Shown one piece after another: positions 54,375-63,375 of a stretch of DNA of 64,000 nucleotides; the stretch's first letter is position 1; every line of letters starts with the position of its first letter. A program made the translations under genes and the position numbers. The notes under the pieces were generated by a model. It searched no databases. It was not told the origin of the DNA and saw nothing but the letters and a program-made list of their open reading frames with translations. The stretch comes from Derxia gummosa DSM 723 (GTDB taxonomy: Bacteria; Pseudomonadota; Gammaproteobacteria; Burkholderiales; Burkholderiaceae_E). The DNA lies in NCBI RefSeq assembly GCF_000482785.1, contig NZ_KI519499.1, positions 643,776 to 707,775 of the forward strand, read 5' to 3'.

Positions 54375-55110
54375 AGGCCCCCCCTGTCTTTTATGCTGAC
54401 GGCATGCATCAGAAAAATTCGGAATCTATTGACCTCACAATAGATTCAAATGGTCTCTTGTGCGCGCCTACCAAACAACATCCCTGAATGTGCTGTTTAC
54501 CTCTCCAGCTTTGCGAACCAAGTGCCTTCGGTCAACTCGCTCACGTCGGCCAAACGAATGGGCCTTTGTGCGAAACGAGCACTGCGCTGCGAACAAGCGC
54601 CCAATAGGCCTTCGTCAGACATGTAAAGCACGAATATTTTTCAAACTCTAAGAGAGTAAGTGGCTTTTTCAAATGCCTGGACCAATTTGTCCACTGCAAA
54701 GCAGCATCTCCGCCCGCTGCGTCACTTAGCGTAGCAGCGGGCGCCTGGCTTTGAGTACGCAGTCCGGCAATACCCGGCACGAAGCATTTTTTGGGAATTC
54801 GACGCAGGGCAATTAGCACCAGGATATTGGCAGAGCCAACAACACATCGCGACTGCAAGACTCCATCGGAATTAAGCAAATAAGGCATTCGAAGACCTAC
54901 TTTTTCGGTACTCGGAATAGCCGTCCGCACTGGCTTAGCAACCTACCGACTGCGCATCATCCTAAAAGACCCCGGCAATTTCTACATAGCAAATCGGGCA
55001 TCTATAAAAACGCCATCTCCCGGTTCATCGGATGCTCCGATTGGCCAACCTTTTACGCCAACACATCTAAAATCTGATGTCTACCCGATTTCATTCACTT
55101 GGAGTCGGGT
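54375..55110. other. Intergenic region
   Basis: About 735 bp, AT-richer. It must carry the promoters of the minus-strand deazaguanine operon and of the plus-strand gene at 55111. A 129-codon minus-strand frame at 54541-54930 has no protein-like pattern. No repeat or tRNA is seen. Confidence 0.45.
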
Positions 55111-56151
55111 ATGGAATGGGTCTGTGGATTTGCAATGGAGGCAGGGCGTCTTAAGGCTGTTGCAGTGAACGAAGACAGGCAGCGTACGACCATCAGCCTC
55201 GGGGAGCTGCATCGACAAGGCGTGCCGACGGCATCGCGTACCTCACGCGCCAAGGTGTGCGTGAACTTTCAGGCGTTTCGTGCGGGCTCAGGTCACGAGT
55301 ACCGACAGTGCTTCGGTATCGAACTCCCGGAAGACATCCGCGACAATCATCAGGTATTCGAATTCAAGGAAAACAACAACATATATTTCGTGCCGGCGCT
55401 TGTGCTGATGCGCGCTCTATTTCAGCCAGCAATCCTCGTTCTGCCGGACATTTTTCTCAACAATGCACTTGAGCGGGCGTGCCATTTATCATGGAAATCC
55501 CATGATGTCGCGCCAGAACTCATAATTCATGCCTCTTGGGCTTATCCAAGCTATAAGCATCGCTATGCGAACTGGGAAAATCCCTTTCGATGGTTCATGG
55601 CTCATCCAAGCGCAACACATATGGTTGACAGTGTGCATCAGCATGCAATTGAAGCCAGATGCGCAATGGCACTACCCGAAGCAGAACTCGAAGCAAACAT
55701 CAATTTTGTAGAATACGCAGGGCGACGGTTCGTCACGAACTTCAAAATTATCTCTATCACTCCACTTGACAAGCCCATCCATGAACTCAAGCAGCTTAAA
55801 TCAGCTATTCGCTACCATGATGGCCACGACAATTGTGAACGCGCGCAACATCGACACGACCTGCCGACCATCCCTCGCCATGCCGACTCAAGTACGGATG
55901 TCAACGATGACGAATGGCAAATCATTGAACCGCTCATCACCAACCACTTAGGTCGACCCACAACAGACTTGCGACAACGGCTGAATAGCGTTATTGGAAA
56001 GCTAGCGACCGGCTTGAGCTGGAAAAGTTATCCATACACACGTGGTACATGGAACGACGCATCGCAGGCTTACAGACGCTGGAAAAAATGCGGGGACCTC
56101 GAACTCATTTTGTCGGTTATTAGGGAACGACGTACTGCCACCACCGAATAA
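55111..56151 (+). CDS. Unknown protein with IS-transposase-like C-terminal domain
   Basis: 346 aa from ATG 55111, which has GGAG 8 nt upstream. The first 230 residues are unknown (FRAGSGHEYRQCFGIELPED, ILVLPDIFLNNALERACHLS). The last 90 residues (DDEWQIIEPLITNHLGRPTT, DLRQRLNSVIGKLATGLSWK) resemble the N-terminal DUF4096 domain found in IS5-type transposases, though no DDE core follows. A role as a DNA-binding accessory or target-selection protein of the mobile element is possible. It lies just left of the second repeat array. Confidence 0.6.
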   Translation: MEWVCGFAMEAGRLKAVAVNEDRQRTTISLGELHRQGVPTASRTSRAKVCVNFQAFRAGSGHEYRQCFGIELPEDIRDNHQVFEFKENNNIYFVPALVLMRALFQPAILVLPDIFLNNALERACHLSWKSHDVAPELIIHASWAYPSYKHRYANWENPFRWFMAHPSATHMVDSVHQHAIEARCAMALPEAELEANINFVEYAGRRFVTNFKIISITPLDKPIHELKQLKSAIRYHDGHDNCERAQHRHDLPTIPRHADSSTDVNDDEWQIIEPLITNHLGRPTTDLRQRLNSVIGKLATGLSWKSYPYTRGTWNDASQAYRRWKKCGDLELILSVIRERRTATTE

Positions 56152-56664
56152 CATCGACCACTTCACCCGGCAAGTCGCGGTTCGAAAAGCGATTTAGTTG
56201 GCTTAGAGCCTGCTTGAATACTCCATTGGTCTTCAAAAGAAAATCTTGACACAGCTGCACACGCCGCTGGAATGCGGCTGGGTTGCCGCCGTTGGGTAAC
56301 TGCTTTGGAGTTTTAGCCAAGCATCTAAAGAATGCCTGCAAAACCCATGTTTGAGCCTGCTGCCCCTCAATAAATTCAAAGATTTACGACGACAGGAACG
56401 GGGTTTTGCAGACTTTCCCTAAGAGTGTTGATACCCTTAAGCTGAGTCCAAGTGAGGCCCCTGCAAGCCCTTGCTGCTGCAACTCAGTTTCTTGACCAAA
56501 CTCGACTTCTGTAGCCGTGAAGCGCCATGCTTCAGAGTTGGGACGAGCGAGGAAGGCTAGGCATCAATCCGGTCGTATGCCCGTGACACAAGCCATTTTG
56601 TCGGCTTGACCCGGTCGATGACGAGCAGAGTCATCCGCCAGACGAAACGGCATTCGCCCGGCTG

Positions 56665-56761
56665 CTTAGTGAATAAACGACAAAAATCGAATTTTCTTAG
56701 TGACTGGACGACAATTTGGCCTCGGGAATACCGATTTCTTAGTGACTTAGCACAATAAACA
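56665..56761. repeat. Three end-like repeats of a different type (candidate relic transposon end)
   Basis: CTTAGTGAATAAACGACAA (56665-56683), CTTAGTGACTGGACGACAA (56696-56714) and CTTAGTGACTTAGCACAA (56738-56755), the last followed by TAAACA. Consensus CTTAGTGA-N5-CGACAA. Read on the minus strand the outer edge is TGTTTATTGTGC, i.e. it begins 5'-TGT as the ends of Tn7/Tn5053 relatives do. No matching opposite end was found. Confidence 0.6.
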
Positions 56762-56790
56762 AGCCAGCCAATCATTCGAGTCTGGGTGTG

Positions 56791-57018
56791 CTAATCCAGC
56801 GCCCTGTACATTCTGAATCCGGAAGCTACCCCATTCAGAATCAGGTTCTCGCTCTTCAAGCGATGCTCAATGAGCTGACTAGACGGCGGGACGCACACGC
56901 CGTCCAGGAGTGGCGACATATCACTGCGCAGAGACTTACACACGCCGTATGACGATTGCCCGCTGCGAATCACGGAAATTAGAGCGTCGTCGAGCTGGAT
57001 AAACGCGTCTTCCGCCAC
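56791..57018 (-). CDS. Doubtful small protein divergent from the nuclease gene
   Basis: 75 codons from a GTG (VAEDAFIQLDDALISVIRSG). It reads protein-like (QSSYGVCKSLRSDMSPLLDG, SSQLIEHRLKSENLILNG) and sits divergent from the large nuclease gene, but has no clear ribosome-binding site. It could be a small regulator, or a fragment left by the older element. Confidence 0.35.
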   Translation of the reverse strand: MAEDAFIQLDDALISVIRSGQSSYGVCKSLRSDMSPLLDGVCVPPSSQLIEHRLKSENLILNGVASGFRMYRALD

Positions 57019-57102
57019 TATGGCGAATTCACGGGCTTACGAGTAGCTTCCCTGGCAATCGCCTCAGAAGCACTGAGCAGCCTAAGCAGGGAGAAAAGCA
57101 AG

Positions 57103-60100
57103 ATGGCGGTTACGAATGAACTGGCTTTTCCAGAGACCGAAGACCAGTTTGAAGAGATGTGCTTTCACCTCTATCGCATGGAGTGGAAGGACCCAACATG
57201 CACTCGCTTGGGCGGGGTGGGCCAAGGTCAGTTTGGCTTAGACATCATCGGCACTCACGGGTCACAGCAGATTGGTATTCAGTGCAAGCACTACGTCAAG
57301 AAGCCATTCACGCTCGGCACGATTGAAGCTGATATTCAGAAGGCCGACGACGCGGGCTTGGTGATAGACCACGTCATATTCGCTACCTCGGCGCCCAACA
57401 AGTCCGACCTCGTACTAAAGATTCGCGCGCTGAGCAATGCTCGAAAGAACGCCGGTAAATTCACCGTCTCCGTTGCGTTCTGGCAGGAACTATCCGGAAT
57501 GCTCAGGCTCAACAAAGAGGTGGCGCGCGAATACATCCCCGGCTTCCCGGGTGGGACCCTACTGGCGACTAAGGAAGCGGCCGAGCAAACACTAGCCATT
57601 GTTCGAAGCAGCGATGAACGCGACTCGGAATTTCAGGCCGACATGCGCTTACAGCTCACCGGCATCAACGACCGCGTGTCGAGCATGGCAACCGCAGGCA
57701 GCCTGCCTGAGTCGCGCGGCACGGAAGCCGAACCGCTAATTGCTAACAGCCTAGACTTTGTCCGCAGCAAACTACTGGAAGGTCGGCCGAAGGAAGCGTT
57801 TGAGCTTCTTGATTTATTGGGCAATCCGGACCGATTCACCGACACGTACTCGCAGTTTCGTTGGCACACCAATCGTGCCGCCGCACTCCTGCTCGAGGGC
57901 AAGAAGTCCGACGCCGCACGTGAGTATTTGGTCGCAGCCGCGATAGACCCTAAGTTGGAGAAGGCCTGGAGCAATCGGGTACACGGCTACCTTCTGCTCG
58001 ACGACGCGAGCGCTGCGCTAGCCGCCGCACGTGAGGGACTAGCCGCCTTTCCCGAGAGCGCCACGCTTTGGGCGCTCCATGTGGCGGCCAAACAGCTTTC
58101 AGGTGATGCGGAACCCGAACGTGATGTGCCGAAGCACATCCGTGACACCGATGACGTCCGGTTTGCGCTTTCGAATGTTCGATACCAGCAGGGGCATCTG
58201 GAAGAGTCGCTCGACCTCATCCAGCTCTGTGCGAATGCGGTAACACCGTCGCTTGAAGTTCGGCGCTGCTACCTCGCAGCAGCAATCTCTTGGGCGGTCG
58301 TGGACCCTGTAGCCGCGCGCTACGACCAGTTGCTGCCGAAGCAGCGCGAGGCTCTGTCAGGCGCGCTCCGACTACTCGAGCCCCTAGAGGCGACCATTTC
58401 GGCACTTCAGCCGGACAGCCTTTCAGAGGAACTGAACAACAACGTGTGCGTGGCTCTCCTGCTAACGAATAACCGGCCCCGCGCACAGGCTATCGCAGCT
58501 ACCGGCCTCACACGACACCCAAACTTGGACGGGCTGCTTGGAATCCGGGTGAACGAGTTGGCCGCCAAGGAGGACTTCATTGGCCTGCATCAGCTCACTG
58601 ATGGGCGCTACGCCGAGCTGGCGACCTCCACGCTGGCCGCCTTGGCCGAAGTCTCCGCAAATAAGGGGGATTTGGACTGGCATCAGGCAGTGATGGCGGT
58701 TCTTGAAACACGTGTGCAAACTGCGCCGCAGACAGCGGAACTCCGTGCCCTGACCAGTCATGCGTACTGGGAAGCTGGGGATAAGGACGAGGCGTTTCGG
58801 CTCGCCAAGGACTTGCTGGCGGAACAGCCAAACCATGTCTTGACACACGTTATGTTGAGTAGGCAGCTGATGCACAAGGGCGAGCTTGTGCCCGCTGCAC
58901 AGCAGGCAAACCTTGCAGTGCAAGCGCTACGGCCGGACAGCCCTACGGGCGATGTGCTCTACGTGGCGGACTTGTTGTTCGACCGAAACCTGTATCTCGA
59001 AGCTGCCGCCCTGTACGAACGCGTGGTGACTTCGCCAACAGGGAACGGGCTGACGCAACGTTTTCTCGTCTGCCTCATTGAAAGCAGTCAGCGCCGAAAG
59101 GTGCGCGCAATTCTTGATGCACTCGCCCCCGAGGTCCGAGACACGCCGGCCTTCCGTCGCATTGAATCGAACTTGGCGCGACGGATGGGAGACTGGCCGC
59201 GCATGCGCGACGTCCTCAAGCAGGAACTTGACCGCGTGCCGACCGACTCTGGCGTCGCTGTTGGCTATATCGGGGCGCTGCATCGCATACCGACCGAGAA
59301 AGAAACCTTAGCGGCATACCTTGCCAGTGACCCAACCTTCGACGGAAAACAGCCCTTCAACGAAGTTGAGGTCGCCAAGTATCAGCGGGAGCACGGGCTT
59401 CTGAACATGGCTCTCAAGCGGGTGTACAGGCTGTTCCGCTCACACCCGAACGACTCAGCCATCGGGGGCTACTTCCTGGCGCAGGTGCTGATTGGAACAG
59501 CGGTGCCTGAACTAGCGCATGTACCTACGGCGGTAACTGCTGGCGTTGCTGTGAGCTTGCGCGCGGGTGCCGAAGCTCGTGATATCGCGATTGACTTCGA
59601 CGACGCCATTGAAGGCGCAACTTGGCCGGAGTTAGTAACGCCCGACTCCGACTTAGCCGGCAAGCTCCTAGGGAAGGTGATTGGCGACAAAGTTGCGCTT
59701 TCCCGAGGTATTGGCGACGTCGAGTACGAGGTTGTTGAACTGGTGTCTCTTTATGGGTTTGCAGCAACAAAGGTCCACAAGCTGCTTGCTGAAACCGCCA
59801 ACCCCGGTGGCCCTATGTGGAGTGTCAACCTCGCAAAGGCAGATGGGTCGTTCGATTTCGAGCCGTTATTCGCAATGGCGCGGCACAAGTCCGCACGTGT
59901 CGCCGAGGCCTTAAGGAATTACACGCAGTTCCGCTTTCCTCTTGCGACGCTGGCGCAGCTTGTCGGCACTGAGTCCCTGACGTTGATGCTGGATTGGCCC
60001 TGTTCGAAGGCTTCCCTCTTCGTCAGCATTGGAACGCAGGAAGAGCGTGACGCTGCCTTGGGGTTGCTCGCGGCCGGCGGCAAACGGTTCGTGATTGACC

Positions 60101-61083
60101 TCCCAACCTTGGGTGAACTAGTCGCAACCGGTGTGCTTCGAAAGGTCGCTCCTTTGCTTGGCCGGCCGTTGGTGGCGCAAACCGCAAGGGAAGAGCTAAC
60201 GAACATCATCCGGTCCCAGGAAGCCATTCCTTCGGGCATGTCGCTGCGGGAGGAAGACGGGCACTACATCCGGGAAGAGGCGACGGGAGAAGAGCTGGAC
60301 CGTCGACTGACCTTGCTGCGAGAAATGCTGGACTGCATCGACGAACTTTGCGAAGTAACGCCCGTTCTTGGCCCAACAAACATCACTGACAACCACAGGA
60401 CGCTGGAGCGCATTCTCAATGATGCGACATTGGACGCTGTCTACTTGGCTCTTGAACGTGACGCGGTACTGCTAAGCGACGACGGCGGCCTTCGGTTGGC
60501 CGTGCCCTCCGTTGGTCTGACCGAGGCCATCGCTGTTCAACCGCTGCTAATGTTTGCCCAAGAGAAAGGTGCGCTTGAGCATTCTCTCTACGTTGATGTG
60601 GTCATAGGGAAGGTCGCACGCAATCACAACTTCATCAGCTTTAGCGCCGAGGACTTGGTCGCCCTTGCTTGCCGGGATGCCGCCACGGTGGCAGCCGGCA
60701 TCGTAAGTGCGTTTGACACCCTCCGAAGCCAAACCTTGGACCTCGCTTCAGGCGTGCGGGTTGGCGCGGAATTCTTGGCTAGCGTGGTACCCGTGTGCCC
60801 GCCGAGCATCACGGCGGAATACTTCAAAATTGCCTTGGAGGTGCTCCAACAAGGTCGCCCAGAACAGGCAGGGGCCGTTCATCGTGCTTTGGCTGCCGGG
60901 GTGACGCGCGGAATGACGAACCTCCCAAAGAAGCAAGTCAGTCAGCTTCGCCGCCAGATGGGTGCTCTTTTGAAACCTCCTGAACAAGAGGCGAGGCGCT
61001 TCCAGCTGACCCCCGTAGTGCGAGCAGTCAAGGAACTCATCTTGCGCATGCAGCGGTATGACGAGTGCACGCGGCAGGAATAA
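57103..61083 (+). CDS. Giant Mrr-like nuclease / TPR / PIN-like protein
   Basis: 1326 aa with a GGGAG ribosome-binding site. Residues about 10-120: restriction-endonuclease (Mrr/PD-(D/E)xK) fold with FGLDIIG (Asp47) and GIQCKHYVKK (Gln60, Lys62). Residues about 230-720: helical repeats resembling TPRs (EAFELLDLLGNPDRFTDTYS, AAREYLVAAAIDPKLEKAWS). Residues about 990-1140: a PIN-like region with VIDLPTLGELV (Asp near 998), TAREELTNIIR and LLSDDGGLRLA (Asp near 1126). So one protein may carry both a DNase and an RNase end joined by a sensor-like scaffold. No membrane segment. Its position next to the right end is typical of defence cargo. Confidence 0.78.
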   Translation: MAVTNELAFPETEDQFEEMCFHLYRMEWKDPTCTRLGGVGQGQFGLDIIGTHGSQQIGIQCKHYVKKPFTLGTIEADIQKADDAGLVIDHVIFATSAPNKSDLVLKIRALSNARKNAGKFTVSVAFWQELSGMLRLNKEVAREYIPGFPGGTLLATKEAAEQTLAIVRSSDERDSEFQADMRLQLTGINDRVSSMATAGSLPESRGTEAEPLIANSLDFVRSKLLEGRPKEAFELLDLLGNPDRFTDTYSQFRWHTNRAAALLLEGKKSDAAREYLVAAAIDPKLEKAWSNRVHGYLLLDDASAALAAAREGLAAFPESATLWALHVAAKQLSGDAEPERDVPKHIRDTDDVRFALSNVRYQQGHLEESLDLIQLCANAVTPSLEVRRCYLAAAISWAVVDPVAARYDQLLPKQREALSGALRLLEPLEATISALQPDSLSEELNNNVCVALLLTNNRPRAQAIAATGLTRHPNLDGLLGIRVNELAAKEDFIGLHQLTDGRYAELATSTLAALAEVSANKGDLDWHQAVMAVLETRVQTAPQTAELRALTSHAYWEAGDKDEAFRLAKDLLAEQPNHVLTHVMLSRQLMHKGELVPAAQQANLAVQALRPDSPTGDVLYVADLLFDRNLYLEAAALYERVVTSPTGNGLTQRFLVCLIESSQRRKVRAILDALAPEVRDTPAFRRIESNLARRMGDWPRMRDVLKQELDRVPTDSGVAVGYIGALHRIPTEKETLAAYLASDPTFDGKQPFNEVEVAKYQREHGLLNMALKRVYRLFRSHPNDSAIGGYFLAQVLIGTAVPELAHVPTAVTAGVAVSLRAGAEARDIAIDFDDAIEGATWPELVTPDSDLAGKLLGKVIGDKVALSRGIGDVEYEVVELVSLYGFAATKVHKLLAETANPGGPMWSVNLAKADGSFDFEPLFAMARHKSARVAEALRNYTQFRFPLATLAQLVGTESLTLMLDWPCSKASLFVSIGTQEERDAALGLLAAGGKRFVIDLPTLGELVATGVLRKVAPLLGRPLVAQTAREELTNIIRSQEAIPSGMSLREEDGHYIREEATGEELDRRLTLLREMLDCIDELCEVTPVLGPTNITDNHRTLERILNDATLDAVYLALERDAVLLSDDGGLRLAVPSVGLTEAIAVQPLLMFAQEKGALEHSLYVDVVIGKVARNHNFISFSAEDLVALACRDAATVAAGIVSAFDTLRSQTLDLASGVRVGAEFLASVVPVCPPSITAEYFKIALEVLQQGRPEQAGAVHRALAAGVTRGMTNLPKKQVSQLRRQMGALLKPPEQEARRFQLTPVVRAVKELILRMQRYDECTRQE

Positions 61084-61446
61084 GCCGGCATTCTTCATTA
61101 ACACCCCAGGACGTCGATAAGGAGTGCGGTGCCTTTAGACATCCCGCTCTTGCTCGGCGCAAAAACGTCTATTTCTCCGGCAAAACATCTACTTTTCTGC
61201 CGTCCATCAAAAAAACAGCTACAGCGCTAACGAATAGGACAAATAAGACCAATGTGCCGGCGCTCGCTCAAGTCATAGCTCAAAGCACATGCGCGCGACG
61301 CAGTTCTTAGCCGGTCAGGCTGTACTGCGACTGATTTTCCGAATGTTTTTGCGACGAGCCGGGGAGCAAGCCAAATGCGCGAATCTCTAGGTAAGCCGGA
61401 AGGTTCCATGCGGCAAACAGCCTTGTGCAGCGCAGCATGGCTGCCT
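61084..61446. other. No supported gene
   Basis: Between the giant nuclease and the right-end repeats. Short frames only; AT-rich stretches (CATCAAAAAAACAGC) but no terminator with a good stem is evident. Confidence 0.5.
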
Positions 61447-61578
61447 TCAGTTCACGACATATTTGTCAATTTCTCTTTGCCTCAGAAATTTTCAGTTCAC
61501 GAGTTATTTGTCAATTTCGAAGGGCCGCAAAGCCTTTGCCCTAGGGAAGTCAGTTCACGAGTTATTTGTCACTCTCCA
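61447..61578. repeat. Right transposon end with three TnsB-site-like repeats
   Basis: Inverted copies of the left-end core at 61447-61468, 61492-61513 and 61550-61571 (TCAGTTCACGA then GTTATTTGTCA; the first has ACATATTTGTCA). The last is followed by CTCTCCA, the mirror of the left edge TGGAGA. Spacing between copies is 45 and 58 bp, unlike the tighter left end. Confidence 0.82.
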
Positions 61579-62400
61579 GATGCCGCGCTGCTCGCCGGTG
61601 ACGAGCGCGGCGATCACGCCCGCATGGCGCGCGCCGGCCAGCGCGCGGCCGATATGGGCGTCGATCGCATAGCGCAGGCGGTCGATGGTCAGGCCGGCGT
61701 AGTCGCCGCTGCCGGGCAGGCGGCGGTTGGCGCCGTCGGCGTTGCGCACGCTGCCGCTCGCGCGCAGGCCCTGTTCGAGCAGGCGGTAGTCGGCATCGGG
61801 GCCATGCGGGTTGAGCCGCGCATGCGGCCGGCGCAGTCGCGCGCGCAGCTGCCAGCGCTCGCCGGGTGCCAGCGCCGGCACCTCGCCCGACGCGCCCTTG
61901 CGCCGGCTGCCGTACCACGCAAGCGCGAGCCGGCGCGGCACCGTCACCGGCCGGCCGTCGAGCGCCGCCGTCTCGACGATGAACTCGAAGCGCAGCCCCT
62001 CCGCGCCGAAGCCCGCCGTCGCCAGCGGCAGGCCGGCGACCGTGCCGGTCAGGTCGAGATCGCGCAGTTCCAGCTCGGGCGGCAGCGCCTCGGCGAGCCG
62101 GCGCTCGGCGCGGAAATCGGCCCAGCCGTGGCCGAGCGCGAAGGCGACCGCCATCCATGCGGCGGCAAGCCCGACGCCGCGCGGTCCGTCGCGCCAGCCC
62201 GCGCGCCGCGCGAAACGCGGCCAGACCGTGATGCGCCCTCCCCCGCTGCCCGCCGGAGCACGAGTCCGGCCCCACGTGACGAGCAGCAGACCCAGCGCCG
62301 CCGCCACGCTCGCCGGCCAGAGCCAGTCGGGGCCGAGCGCGGCTTGCGCCTGCAGCAGCGCGACGCCCGCCGCGAAGGCGAGCGCAAGCGGCACGGTCAT
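61579..62400 (-). pseudogene. comEC: comEC, 5' part (host portion right of the transposon)
   Basis: 274 codons from ATG 62400: MTVPLALAFAAGVALLQAQA, a few membrane segments and the DUF4131/OB region, up to VIAALVTGEQRGI. After the junction the frame reads WRVTNNS and stops inside the transposon end. The start overlaps the stop of the TatD-family gene by 2 bp (ATGA), so the two were translationally coupled. Pairs with 26590-28425. Confidence 0.93.
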
Positions 62401-63305
62401 CGCGCGGCGACTCCATCGGGGCCGGCCAAGGCGTCCGGGCCGGCGCGATCGGCCGGCGCATCGACACGCCGAGCGGACGCCATGTCGGGCGTGGCCGTCG
62501 CCGCATCGGCCGCGTCCATCACCGCCGCCAGCCTCGGCAGCACCGCGCGCGCGTTCGCCGTCGTCGCGGCGGCGATCTCGTCCACGCCGATGCCGCGCAG
62601 CCCGGCCAGCACCGCGCCGATGCGCGCGGTCGCCGCCGGCACGTTGCGGCCGGGCCGGATCCAGCTCGGCGCGATGTCGGGCGCGTCGGTTTCGAGCACC
62701 AGGCTGTCGAGCGGCATCTCGGTGGCGATGCGGCGGATGCGCAGCGCGCGCTCGAAGGTGAGTTCGCCGCCCATGCCGAGCCGCATGCCCAGCTTCACGA
62801 ACTCCGCCGCCTGCTGGAGGCTGCCGTTGAACGCATGCGCGATGCCCGCCGGCACCGGCACGCGCCTCAGCTCGCGCAGCACCGGGTCCTGGGCGCGGCG
62901 GATGTGCATCAGCACCGGCAGCCCGAATTCCGCCGCGATGCGCAGCTGGCCCCGGAAGACTTCCAGCTGCGTCTCCCAAGCCGCCTTGGCGCGCTCGTCG
63001 AACAGGTCGAGCCCGATCTCGCCGATGCCGACGAACAGGGGATCGGCCAGCGCCGCGCCCACCTGCTCGCGCAGCGCGTCGAGGTCGTCCGGCCCCGCGT
63101 CGGCCGCGAACAGCGGATGGATGCCGAGCGCGTACACAGCGCCCGGCGTGCGCGCGGCCAGCTCGCGCACGGTGGCGAAATTGACGCGCCCGATCGCCGG
63201 GATCACCTGCCAGCCCACGCCGGCCGCGCGCGCGGCGGCGGCGACCGAGTCGCGGTCGGGCGTGAACTCCGCCGCGTCGAGATGGCAGTGCGTGTCGATG
63301 AACAT
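62397..63305 (-). CDS. TatD-family metal-dependent hydrolase (DNase)
   Basis: 302 aa. Metal ligands in order: FIDTHCHLDAAEF, GIGEIGLDLFDERAK (Glu), VLMHIRRAQDP (His), GIAHAFNGSL (His) and LVLETDAPDIAPSW (Asp). The family comprises 3'-5' exonucleases/DNases. The last 40 residues (after AVLPRLAAVMDAA) are Ala/Asp-rich and beyond the usual length of about 260. Upstream partner of comEC; a nuclease next to a DNA-uptake channel may reflect DNA processing, but this is inference from position. Confidence 0.92.
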   Translation of the reverse strand: MFIDTHCHLDAAEFTPDRDSVAAAARAAGVGWQVIPAIGRVNFATVRELAARTPGAVYALGIHPLFAADAGPDDLDALREQVGAALADPLFVGIGEIGLDLFDERAKAAWETQLEVFRGQLRIAAEFGLPVLMHIRRAQDPVLRELRRVPVPAGIAHAFNGSLQQAAEFVKLGMRLGMGGELTFERALRIRRIATEMPLDSLVLETDAPDIAPSWIRPGRNVPAATARIGAVLAGLRGIGVDEIAAATTANARAVLPRLAAVMDAADAATATPDMASARRVDAPADRAGPDALAGPDGVAAR

Positions 63306-63375
63306 GCACGGATTATCAACACCGGCGCGGCACAATCGGCGCCCCTGTTTCCCCCCATCACCAGCGAGCCAGACC

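Larger units (their letters stand above)
56152..57102. other. Gene-poor region with a second end-like array
   Basis: About 950 bp. Apart from the repeats at 56665-56761 and a doubtful small frame, I see only random frames. The 500 bp before the repeats read like decayed coding sequence. Confidence 0.5.
28426..61578. mobile_element. Tn7-like transposon (about 33.15 kb) inserted in comEC
   Basis: Boundaries come from three agreeing observations. The two ends form an inverted repeat without gaps: TGGAGA, three variable bases, then ACAAATAASTCGTGAACTGA (S = G left, C right). Multiple further copies of the 20-22 bp core lie inside each end, as TnsB sites do. Removing the interval restores the comEC frame exactly. 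A tnsA-tnsB-tnsC-tniQ operon lies at 44712-50512. No 5-bp target duplication can be found at the edges, and the terminal 5'-TG is TGGAGA rather than the usual TGT of Tn7 relatives, so the exact edge could shift by several bases. GC is visibly lower than in the flanks. Confidence 0.85.

Noticed and set aside
54541-54930. 129-codon minus-strand frame upstream of the deazaguanine operon
   Set aside because: Composition looks random and no start signal is present; treated as part of the intergenic region.
50513-57102. Possibility that the QueC/OGG genes belong to a type IV CBASS operon
   Set aside because: No CD-NTase was recognised in any frame near the cluster, and no TGT-like gene. The similarity to type IV CBASS is limited to two ancillary protein families.
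28426-61578. Possibility that the element is a CRISPR-associated transposon
   Set aside because: No Cas12k, Cascade or other cas gene is visible and no CRISPR array was found; the repeated sequences at the ends fit TnsB sites, without spacer structure.
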